Shown piece by piece: positions 28,334-35,729 of a stretch of 64,000 bases of DNA; position 1 is the first letter of the stretch, and the number at the start of each line of letters is the position of its first letter. Location of the stretch: assembly GCA_031460175.1 (NCBI GenBank), contig JAVKGW010000002.1:124001-188000 (forward strand), given 5' to 3'. The stretch is from Armatimonadota bacterium (GTDB taxonomy: Bacteria; Sysuimicrobiota; Sysuimicrobiia; Sysuimicrobiales; Sysuimicrobiaceae). Below the pieces are notes generated by a model. The model saw only the letters and a list, made by a program, of their open reading frames with translations, was not told the DNA's origin and made no database searches. The position numbers were made by a program, and so were the translations under genes.

Positions 28334-29376
28334 ACCCCCTCCCGGCCACCATGAAAGCCGCGGTGCTGAGGGCACCGGGCCAGGTGGCCCTCGAGGACCT
28401 CCCCGCCCCGCGGCCCGGCCCCGGGGAGGCGGTGGTCCGGGTACGGGCCTGCGGGATCTGCGGTTCGGACCTCATGGAGTGGTACGTGGCTCCCCGCATC
28501 CCCTTCGTGTTCGGCCACGAACTCAGCGGGGAGATCGCGGCATTGGGCGAAGGGGTGACCGGCTGGCGGGTTGGGGAAGCCGTGTTCGTGCACCACCACG
28601 CCCCCTGCGGGGCGTGCGCGGCCTGCCATCGAGGGGACGAGGTCCACTGCACCGCGTGGCGTGCAAGCCGCATCGAACCAGGCGGGATGGCGGAGTACGT
28701 GCGGGTCCCTCCGGAGATCCTGCAACGGGACACCCTGCGGCTCCCACCGGGAGTGGGATTCGACGACGCGGCCCTTATCGAGCCCGTGGCGTGCGCGGTG
28801 AAGGCCCTGCGGCGGGCGGAAGGGCTCCTGCGCGGACTCGGCGCGCAGGGACAGGGCCTTCGGGGTACCCGGATCCTGGTGCTGGGTGCGGGGTTCTCCG
28901 GGCAGGTCCTGGGAAAACTTGCCCGCAGGTTGGGTGCCCGGGAGCTGCTCGCTGCGGATCCGGCGCCCGAGCGCCGGGAGCGGGCCCGGGGGTGGGCGGA
29001 TGCGGTGAGTGAACCCGAGGCGATCGAAACGGCGGGAGTGGACCTCGCGGTGGTGGCCGCGGCTTCCCCGGACGCATGGGCCACCGCCGCCCGGGCCGTC
29101 CGCCCGGGCGGCGCGATCCTCCTGTACGCCCCCCTCCCGCCCGGAAGCCCTCTTCCCCTAGACCCACACGCGCTCTTCTTCCGGGAGGTCACCCTCCTCC
29201 CGTCGTACTCTGCGGGGCCCCGGGATACCCGGGAGGCGCTCCGGTGGATCTCAACGGGCGTGATCCGAGCCGCGGAGTTCGTCACCCACCGGTTCCCCCT
29301 CCGTCAGGCTCCCGAGGCCTACCGCACCGCGCGGGCGGGAGGGCCGGCCCTCAAGGTGCTCGTGGAGATGATCTAA
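28330..29376 (+). CDS. zinc-dependent medium-chain dehydrogenase, copy 2
   Basis: This 348-residue MDR protein resembles copy 1 in domain layout. Catalytic zinc ligands lie in GICGSDLMEW and FGHELSGEI, structural-zinc cysteines in CGACAACHRGDEVHC, and the Rossmann start is ILVLGAGFSGQVLGKLA. The ATG at 28330 is coupled to copy 1; another Met at 28351 (MKAAVLRAP) is a possible alternative. It converges with the cupin gene and the stop codons overlap. Confidence 0.85.
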   Translation: MNPLPATMKAAVLRAPGQVALEDLPAPRPGPGEAVVRVRACGICGSDLMEWYVAPRIPFVFGHELSGEIAALGEGVTGWRVGEAVFVHHHAPCGACAACHRGDEVHCTAWRASRIEPGGMAEYVRVPPEILQRDTLRLPPGVGFDDAALIEPVACAVKALRRAEGLLRGLGAQGQGLRGTRILVLGAGFSGQVLGKLARRLGARELLAADPAPERRERARGWADAVSEPEAIETAGVDLAVVAAASPDAWATAARAVRPGGAILLYAPLPPGSPLPLDPHALFFREVTLLPSYSAGPRDTREALRWISTGVIRAAEFVTHRFPLRQAPEAYRTARAGGPALKVLVEMI

Positions 29377-29900
29377 AAGGCATACGGGGCGGTGAGGGGG
29401 TCGGTGGCGATGGCCTCCCACTCCGCGTCGTCCAGCGGCTGAGGCGGGTCCCGCTCCGCGTCCACCGGGCAGAGAAACCCGAAGGGCTCCTCTCCCTCGT
29501 TGACCCACCGGTGCGGCACGAGGGGCGGGACATACAGGAGATCGTAGGGCGCGAGATCGAAGATCCGGGTGCCCACCACGGCCCGGCCCCGACCCCGCAG
29601 GACCAGGATGAAGTGCACGTGTCGGTGCTTCTCGAAGCTGCTATACCCTCCGGGCTCGATCTCGAAGTACCGCAGCTCGAAGGCCGCGGGGACCTCCCGG
29701 GGACTCGTGAGGGTGAGCCGCTGCACACCCCGCCAGCCCATGCCCCGAACCTCTCCCGCGCGGAACTTGTAGACCGTGGGCTCGATCCCCTCCCACCGGA
29801 AGCGCTCCGGATCGAAGGACCGCCTGTAGGCGGCCGGGATGGCTACAGACCGCGGTTGCGCAGGCGTCTGTTGGGGCGGCTTCCGGTTTGCACCGTCCAT
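29373..29900 (-). CDS. cupin-domain protein
   Basis: This 175-residue single-cupin protein has cupin motif 1 as GGYSSFEKHRHVHFILVLRG and motif 2 as YDLLYVPPLVPHRWVN, with the His and Glu residues expected to bind a metal. Such proteins may be dioxygenases, isomerases or sugar-binding factors. It converges with the dehydrogenase pair, and its stop overlaps that of copy 2 by a few bases. A functional link with that pair is only a guess. Confidence 0.78.
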   Translation of the reverse strand: MDGANRKPPQQTPAQPRSVAIPAAYRRSFDPERFRWEGIEPTVYKFRAGEVRGMGWRGVQRLTLTSPREVPAAFELRYFEIEPGGYSSFEKHRHVHFILVLRGRGRAVVGTRIFDLAPYDLLYVPPLVPHRWVNEGEEPFGFLCPVDAERDPPQPLDDAEWEAIATDPLTAPYAF

Positions 29901-30006
29901 GCGGCTCCCTCCGGGGAAGGATCTCCTCTCAGGATACCGGGTTCAGGAACGGACCGCGTCCCTGCGGGTACAATACTCGCAGTCATCCGGTTCCAGGAGG
30001 TTCGGA

Positions 30007-30894
30007 TTGCGGGGGGAACCGTTCGCCCTGCTCGCGGCCTTCGCGTTCGCGCTGAGCGCCGTCTACACCCGCCGGTTCACCACGGGTGCGGGGGGGCGGC
30101 CCCCGGCGCCCCCCGAGATCGGGGTGCTGGCGAGTCTTCTTGGGGATCTCACCACCTTTGGCGTCCTGGCGGTCGGAGAGCTGGCACGGGGGAAAGGCCA
30201 GATGCTCCGTCCGGAGTCCGTGGTGCTGTTCCTCCTCGCGGGCCTCGTGGCCAGCATGCTGGGTCGGAACCTGGCCTTCCTGAGCGTGAAGCAGATCGGT
30301 GCGGGCCGGTCCACCGCGGTCCGGCTCAGCAACACGGTGTTCTCCGCGGTGGTGGGCTGGGTGTGGCTGCGGGACCTCCCGCGGCCGGCGCAGCTGCTCG
30401 GAATCGCCCTCGTCACCGCCGGACTATGGGTGGTGGTGACGGAGCGGGAGGGGTGGGAGCAGGACACGAACTGGGCCGGGGTAATGACCGCGGTGAGCGC
30501 GGCGCTGGCCTTCGCGGTGGGCGACACCGCCCGCCGGGCTGGTCTCCTGATCACCCCTTCAGTCCCCCTCGGCGGTTTTCTGGGCGCGTGCGCCGCGATC
30601 CCTGCCCAGGTGGTGCTCCTGCGGCCGTGGCGCTGGCCGGAGGCGGTTTGGCGGTACCTCCGCCGCCCGGATGTGCTTGCCAGCGGCGGGTTCAACAGCG
30701 TTGCCCTGCTGTTCCTCACCACGGCGGTGCACCGCACGCCCGTGGCCAACGCCGCGGCCCTCTACAACCTCCAGGTCCTCCTGGTGATCGGTCTCGGCCG
30801 GTGGATGCTGCGGGGGGAGGATCCGGGAGGGGCGCGCCTGGTAACCGGGAGCGTCACCGCCGTGGTCGGAGCGGCCCTGGTCCTGGGAGGATAG
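30007..30894 (+). CDS. EamA/DMT-superfamily transporter
   Basis: This 295-residue protein has about ten membrane helices in two similar halves, as in EamA (DMT) metabolite transporters. The start is TTG at 30007, chosen because AGGAGG sits seven bases upstream and a TACAAT at 29969-29974 could be its -10 box. It ends five bases before the convergent TauE-like gene. The substrate is unknown. Confidence 0.8.
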   Translation: MRGEPFALLAAFAFALSAVYTRRFTTGAGGRPPAPPEIGVLASLLGDLTTFGVLAVGELARGKGQMLRPESVVLFLLAGLVASMLGRNLAFLSVKQIGAGRSTAVRLSNTVFSAVVGWVWLRDLPRPAQLLGIALVTAGLWVVVTEREGWEQDTNWAGVMTAVSAALAFAVGDTARRAGLLITPSVPLGGFLGACAAIPAQVVLLRPWRWPEAVWRYLRRPDVLASGGFNSVALLFLTTAVHRTPVANAAALYNLQVLLVIGLGRWMLRGEDPGGARLVTGSVTAVVGAALVLGG

Positions 30895-30899
30895 TCCGG

Positions 30900-31649
30900 T
30901 CAGGCCCCCCGCACGGACAGCAGGGCGAGGAACCCCAGGCAGACCGTCGCGGCCCCCACCACGGTGCGCAGCGCCTCCGCGCCCACAATGCGCACGGCGC
31001 GGGCGCCCAGAGGCGCGGCCAGGGCGGCACCGCCCGTGACCGCCAGCACCAGGTCCCACCGCCAGGAGGCGGCGAACCACCACGCGTATCCGCTCAGCGC
31101 GGTCAGGGACACCACCGCCTCCGCGAGGTTCGTGATGGCCACCGCGGCCTTGGGATCTAATCCTGCCACCATCTGCCCTCCCGCGAGAAGCGGCCCGTAT
31201 CCGCCGCCGGTGAGGGCTTTGTTCACCGAGGCGACGACTCCCAAAGCCACAAGCCGCACCCAGGAGAACCGATAGACCTTCTGGCCCACCATGAGCCAAC
31301 CCCCGAGGCCGAGGATCATCAGCCCCATGTAGATCCGCACCGTTCCTTCGCTCACCTGCCGGGCAAGCCACGGCCCTCCGAGGCCCCCGGCAAGGCCCGC
31401 GCCCATGAGCACCAGGGCCACCTTCAGGTGAACGGAACCCCGCGCGAACGACGCGTTGCCGTTCAGGTGGTGGAACCGCGCGCCCACCAGACCCGCCGCG
31501 AACTGCGAGAGGAGCAGGGCGGGCACGAGCTCCGGGAGGCGGTAGCCGAAGAGGAGGAGGAGCGGGGCGAGGATGGTCCCATACCCCATGCCCAGCACGG
31601 CGTCCAGGAACCCCGCGCCGAAGGCGAGCAGGACCACGAGCGACAGCAC
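30900..31649 (-). CDS. TauE/SafE-family membrane transporter
   Basis: This 249-residue protein has seven or eight membrane helices and the family features GAGFLDAVLGMGYGTILAPLLLL and SVNKALTGGGYGPLLAGGQ. TauE/SafE proteins export sulfite, sulfoacetate or other organosulfur anions. As the last gene of the sulfate assimilation operon it may relieve sulfite excess or move sulfate. The GTG start at 31649 lies 13 bases after cobA ends. Confidence 0.85.
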   Translation of the reverse strand: MLSLVVLLAFGAGFLDAVLGMGYGTILAPLLLLFGYRLPELVPALLLSQFAAGLVGARFHHLNGNASFARGSVHLKVALVLMGAGLAGGLGGPWLARQVSEGTVRIYMGLMILGLGGWLMVGQKVYRFSWVRLVALGVVASVNKALTGGGYGPLLAGGQMVAGLDPKAAVAITNLAEAVVSLTALSGYAWWFAASWRWDLVLAVTGGAALAAPLGARAVRIVGAEALRTVVGAATVCLGFLALLSVRGA

Positions 31650-31662
31650 GCGGCTTCTCCGC

Positions 31663-32442
31663 TCATCGCCCGGATTCCCCCCTGGACGCCAGGGTGCAGG
31701 GAGCCTCTCCCACCGGCTCCGTCCACCACGGGCTGAGGCGCACCACCTCCCCCACCACCAGCGTGGCGGGCGGCTCGAGTCGTGCCTCCTCCACCTTCCG
31801 CACGATCTCCTCAAGCCGCCCCACCACCACCCGCTGGCCCGGAAGCGTCCCCCGGCTGATCACCGCGGCAGGAACCCCCGCATCCGCCCCGTGACCCAAG
31901 AGCCGATCCACCACCCGCCCAAGCCGCCGCAACCCCATCAGCACCACCAGGGTCGGCACCCGCGCCAACGCCCCCCAGTCCAGGTCCGAGGGCCCCTCGC
32001 ACTCGTGCCCCGTCACCACCGCGAAGGCGGAGGCGTAGGCCCGGTGCGTCACGGGGATGCCCCCGGCCGCGGGAACCGCCACCGCCGCGGTAACCCCCGG
32101 AATGACCTCGTACGGAACCCCGGCCGCCCGCAACGCCTCCACCTCCTCCCCCCCTCGGCCGAAGACGAAGGGGTCTCCCCCCTTCAGGCGCACCACCCAC
32201 AGCCCCGCCCGGGCCCGCTCGATCAACAGCCGGTTGATCTCCTCCTGCGGGAGGCGGTGCCCCGGAGCGTCCTTGCCCACGAAGACCCGCTCGGCCTCAG
32301 GAGGCGCCTCTTCCACCAGGCACGGGTGGACCAGCCGGTCGTAGACCACCACCTCAGACCTCCGCAGCACCCGTAACCCCCGCACCGTGATGAGCTCAGG
32401 ATCGCCCGGGCCGGCCCCCACCAGGTACACCTTGCCCCTCAT
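31663..32442 (-). CDS. cobA: uroporphyrinogen-III C-methyltransferase (SUMT)
   Basis: This 259-residue enzyme transfers two methyl groups from SAM to uroporphyrinogen III, making precorrin-2, the branch point to siroheme and cobalamin. Seen: the N-terminal [20 protein letters not shown], then [26 protein letters not shown], and [17 protein letters not shown]. It overlaps the precorrin-2 dehydrogenase stop (ATGA). Within this operon its job is to supply siroheme to the sulfite reductase. Confidence 0.95.
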   Translation of the reverse strand: MRGKVYLVGAGPGDPELITVRGLRVLRRSEVVVYDRLVHPCLVEEAPPEAERVFVGKDAPGHRLPQEEINRLLIERARAGLWVVRLKGGDPFVFGRGGEEVEALRAAGVPYEVIPGVTAAVAVPAAGGIPVTHRAYASAFAVVTGHECEGPSDLDWGALARVPTLVVLMGLRRLGRVVDRLLGHGADAGVPAAVISRGTLPGQRVVVGRLEEIVRKVEEARLEPPATLVVGEVVRLSPWWTEPVGEAPCTLASRGESGR

Positions 32443-33080
32443 CCCCCTCCCCCCACGAGCTCCCAAAGCCGCACCCGGGCCCGCTCCCGATCCCCCCGGC
32501 GCAGCAGCTCCAGGATCTCCGAGTCCACGATGCGGTACCACAGCGCCACCCGCTCCCGAAACACCGGAACGCGCCGGGCAATCTCCTCCCGCACCTCGCC
32601 CACGAGGTCCAAAAACGCCCCGTACTCCGGCCCGAGTTGTGCGGCGAACCGGTCCCTCAACCGCACCGCCAGCGCCGGAGCCTTCCCCGACGTGGAGACC
32701 GCAACGACCAAATCCCCCTCCCGGTGCACGGCCGGCGCGATCGCGCTGCAGTGAGGCGGGTCGTCCACCGCGTTGAGCCACACCCGCCGGGCCTCCGCCT
32801 CCTCCCACACCGCGGCATTCGTCGCCCGATCCTCCGACGCCGAGATCCCCAGCCACGCCCCCAACAGATCCCCCCACCGGTACGGCCGCGCCACCCACCT
32901 CAACCGACCTTCCTCCGCCCACCGGCGGATCCGGTCGGTCACCTCCGGGCTCACCACGACCACCTCTGCACCGACCTCCAGAAGCTGAACCACCTTCCCC
33001 TCAGCGAGGGCACCCCCACCCACCACCACGCACCGCCTCCCCCGCACATCCAGCATCACCGGGTAGTACACCGCCTTCAT
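32439..33080 (-). CDS. precorrin-2 dehydrogenase / sirohydrochlorin ferrochelatase
   Basis: This 213-residue protein corresponds to the N-terminal half of CysG (Met8p/SirC family). The start YYPVMLDVRGRRCVVVGGG shows the NAD-binding loop, AVDDPPHCSAIAPAVHREGDL includes the active-site Asp segment, and STSGKAPALAVRLRD follows. It oxidises precorrin-2 and may insert iron to give siroheme. Bacillus-type SirC does only the first step, so ferrochelatase activity is uncertain. Start and end overlap hemD and cobA. Confidence 0.92.
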   Translation of the reverse strand: MKAVYYPVMLDVRGRRCVVVGGGALAEGKVVQLLEVGAEVVVVSPEVTDRIRRWAEEGRLRWVARPYRWGDLLGAWLGISASEDRATNAAVWEEAEARRVWLNAVDDPPHCSAIAPAVHREGDLVVAVSTSGKAPALAVRLRDRFAAQLGPEYGAFLDLVGEVREEIARRVPVFRERVALWYRIVDSEILELLRRGDRERARVRLWELVGGGG

Positions 33081-33883
33081 CCCCCGACACCTCGCAAGTG
33101 TTCCCGCAGGGACTCGATGAGGGGCTTCATCTTCGGGTGGGGGGGCTCCACGGAGACCGGAACGCCCCGGTCCAGCAGGGCCTGCCGCGAAACAGGCCCC
33201 ACCGCGGCCACGGTCACGCGTCCGTTCAGGGCCTCCCGCAAGGCCTCCGCGCACCCCAGCTCCTCCGCGACCCGGAAGAGGTGGGTGACCTGCGGCCGGC
33301 TCGTCACCAGCACCGCCGAAAATGCCCCCTCCACAAGGCCCCGCACGGCCTCCCGAAGCGGGCGGGGATCCGGGGGAAGCGCCCAGCGGTAGGGCTGGGC
33401 GTCCACCACCGCGGCGCCGCGGCCGAGCAGGTACGCGCGGAGGGGTTCGTTTCCCTCGCCGTAGTGCTGCACGAAGACCGTCTTCCCCGCGAGCGGCACG
33501 GAATCCAGGGCGGCGCACAGCTCCGCGGTCGTGTAGGGGCTTGGCGCGGCCAGGGTGGGGCGGATTCCCCATCGCTGGAGCACCGCGGCGGGTTTGGGGC
33601 CCCGGACCGCGACGGGAACCGTCCGCAGGGCCTCCACGTAGGGCTGTCCGAGCCCGAGATGCTCCGCGATCCGGTACAGCCGCTCGGCCCCGGCTCCCGT
33701 CTGCAGCACCACCCAGTCCACCTCCCGCTGGCACAACCGCTCAAGCGGTGTCCGCACCTCCTCCGGATCTGCGTCCACCTCCACCACCGCAGCAGCACAG
33801 ACCACCTCCCACCCGGCCCGCCGTCCGAGCGTCGCCAGGATCTCCGGCATGCGGGATTCGAGCACGAGGACCCGCGGCGTCAT
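33077..33883 (-). CDS. hemD: uroporphyrinogen-III synthase
   Basis: This 268-residue protein closes hydroxymethylbilane to uroporphyrinogen III. The sequence is weakly conserved in the family, but the two-lobed pattern is seen: DWVVLQTGAGAERLY, VAVRGPKPAAVLQRWG, GKTVFVQHYGEGN, and the C-terminal FSAVLVTSRPQVTHLFRVAEE and VTVAAVGPVSRQALLDRG. Its place between cysC and the precorrin-2 dehydrogenase gene makes it part of the siroheme supply for sulfite reduction. Confidence 0.9.
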   Translation of the reverse strand: MTPRVLVLESRMPEILATLGRRAGWEVVCAAAVVEVDADPEEVRTPLERLCQREVDWVVLQTGAGAERLYRIAEHLGLGQPYVEALRTVPVAVRGPKPAAVLQRWGIRPTLAAPSPYTTAELCAALDSVPLAGKTVFVQHYGEGNEPLRAYLLGRGAAVVDAQPYRWALPPDPRPLREAVRGLVEGAFSAVLVTSRPQVTHLFRVAEELGCAEALREALNGRVTVAAVGPVSRQALLDRGVPVSVEPPHPKMKPLIESLREHLRGVGG

Positions 33884-34896
33884 CCCCGCATCCCCATCGG
33901 GTATCCGTGGTGGGCCAGGAGCTCCAGCACCTTCCGGGCACTCTCCTCCGGCGGCTCCCGGTCCGTGTCGAGCACGAGGTCCGGGGCTTCGGGAGGCTCG
34001 TACGGATCATCCAGTCCCGTGAAGTTCGGGATCTCGCTCCGCAGGGCCCGGGCGTAGAGTCCTTTTGGATCCCGCGCGATGAGCACCTCGAGCGGGCAGC
34101 GCACGTAGACTTCGAGGAAGTCGCCGATGCGTCTCCGGGCCTCCTCCCGGGCCTCCCGGTACGGGGAGACCAGGGCCACCAGGACCACCACACCGTGGCG
34201 GACCAGGAGCTCCGCCACGTATGCCACCCGCCGGATGTTCTCGAGCCGGTCCTCCCGGCTGAACCCGAGGCCTCTGGAGAAGTGCTGGCGCACCACGTCC
34301 CCATCCAGGATCTCCACGGGATGGCCTTCCCGCTGCAGACGGTCCGCCACCTGGTGCGCGATGGTGGTCTTGCCGGATCCGGGAAGTCCCGTGAGCCACA
34401 CGCATAGGCCCCGGCGCGAAGGGGTGTTTCCGCTCCCTTCCACGCTCACGCTTTCCACCTGCACGCCGTCCGCCCGCACGGCCAGGTTGAGCCCGATGCC
34501 GTCGGCCCGGAGGTTGAGGGTGAAGTGGCCCAGGGTCCGCATCTCCACCCGCACGGACTCCAGCCGCACGCCGCGCAGGGCCCGCAGGGCCCGGTTTACC
34601 TCCTCGACCTGAGCTTGCAGGGCCTGACCCCGGGGCGTGCGCAAAAGCATCGCCGTCCAGAGGCGTTCCCCCTCCGCATGGAGCCGAGCCCGGGCCCGGC
34701 CCGTCTGCAGCACCATGACCGCAAGCCCTTCCAGCAGGTCCACGAGGTCCGGCGGGACTTCCCCCGCGCGGGCGTGCTCCACGAGCCGCAGCATCTGGGA
34801 TCGCTGGGGCTCCCGAACGGCCCGGCCCAGGGCCTCCGCCTCTTCCACCACCAGCCGGGCCTCTTCCTCCGTAAGGGGGATGCGGACTTCGGTCAT
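33880..34896 (-). CDS. cysC: adenylylsulfate kinase with extra N-terminal domain
   Basis: This 338-residue protein is a two-part fusion. Residues 160-338 form APS kinase: P-loop GLPGSGKTT at 170-178, ILDGDVVRQHFSRGLGFS, ENIRRVAYVAELL and DPKGLYARA; it phosphorylates APS to PAPS. Residues 1-160 match no family I recognise: a helical, acidic first part (to about residue 110) and then a strand-rich part (SVRVEMRTLGHFTLNLRADG). Ordinary bacterial CysC is about 200 residues. The ATG at 34896 overlaps the cysH stop. PAPS is not needed if CysH uses APS directly, so the product may feed sulfotransferases or the domain may add another function. Confidence 0.9.
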   Translation of the reverse strand: MTEVRIPLTEEEARLVVEEAEALGRAVREPQRSQMLRLVEHARAGEVPPDLVDLLEGLAVMVLQTGRARARLHAEGERLWTAMLLRTPRGQALQAQVEEVNRALRALRGVRLESVRVEMRTLGHFTLNLRADGIGLNLAVRADGVQVESVSVEGSGNTPSRRGLCVWLTGLPGSGKTTIAHQVADRLQREGHPVEILDGDVVRQHFSRGLGFSREDRLENIRRVAYVAELLVRHGVVVLVALVSPYREAREEARRRIGDFLEVYVRCPLEVLIARDPKGLYARALRSEIPNFTGLDDPYEPPEAPDLVLDTDREPPEESARKVLELLAHHGYPMGMRG

Positions 34897-35711
34897 TCCG
34901 CCCGCCCTCCTGCGGGTTCCAGGGCGGTGCCGTGGGCCTCCTTGAGGATGGCATGGGCCTCGTGCTCGAACCCGCCCGTCTCGATGGGGCAGTGGATGCC
35001 GCACTCCTTGGGCGCGCCCACCTCCCACCACCACCGGCCCGCCCGGTCGTCCTCCCCGGGCTGGATGGGCCGGGTGCAGGGATCGCAGCCGATGCTGGTG
35101 TAGCCCCCCTCGTAGAGGGGATGTACGGGGACCCCGTGGGTCGTGAGGTACTCCCACACTTCCTCCTTGGTCCAGTCCGCGAGCGGGTTCACCTTCACGA
35201 TGCCGTCGTGGTCGTGGTCCAGCTCTACCTTGCGGATGTTGGCCCGGGAGGCCCACTGCTCCCGGCGCAGCCCCGTGATCCACGCATCCAACCCCTCCAG
35301 GGCCCGCACCAGAGGCCGCACTTTCCGGACCTGGCAGCACAGCAGCCGCAGGGGCACGGACCGGTAGAAGAGGTTCACACCGTGCCGCCGCACCATGGCC
35401 TCCACCTCCCGGTAGTCCGGGAAGAGCACCTCGAACCGCGCCTGCGGGTAGTGCTCCCGCACCTGGTCCATGAAGGCATAGGTGGCCTGCGGGAGTCGGC
35501 CCGTGTCCACGGTGATCACCCGCACGTCCGGCCGGATGCGGGCCGCCATGTCGAGGACGGCCATCCCCTCCGCCTGGAAGGCGGTGACCACCGCCACGCC
35601 GTCCCCGAAGGTCTCGAGGGCCCAGGCGATCACCTCCTGCGGGGAGCGGTCGTCCAGCTCGACGGCGATCTCGCCGATCTCCAGGTCATCGAAGCTTAGC
35701 TGCCGCGGCAT
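34893..35711 (-). CDS. cysH: adenylylsulfate (APS) reductase, thioredoxin-dependent
   Basis: This 272-residue enzyme reduces APS (or PAPS) to sulfite. The cysteine pairs CC at 125-126 and CxxC at 209-212 mark the 4Fe-4S type, which prefers APS. The catalytic cysteine lies in KECGIHC at 236-241. The PP-loop-like segment VVTAFQAEGMAVLDMA and the Arg-rich TGLRREQWASRA are also seen. The protein lies between the sulfite reductase and the APS kinase in the operon. Confidence 0.92.
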   Translation of the reverse strand: MPRQLSFDDLEIGEIAVELDDRSPQEVIAWALETFGDGVAVVTAFQAEGMAVLDMAARIRPDVRVITVDTGRLPQATYAFMDQVREHYPQARFEVLFPDYREVEAMVRRHGVNLFYRSVPLRLLCCQVRKVRPLVRALEGLDAWITGLRREQWASRANIRKVELDHDHDGIVKVNPLADWTKEEVWEYLTTHGVPVHPLYEGGYTSIGCDPCTRPIQPGEDDRAGRWWWEVGAPKECGIHCPIETGGFEHEAHAILKEAHGTALEPAGGRAE

Positions 35712-35729
35712 TCCGGCACCTCCTCGCGT

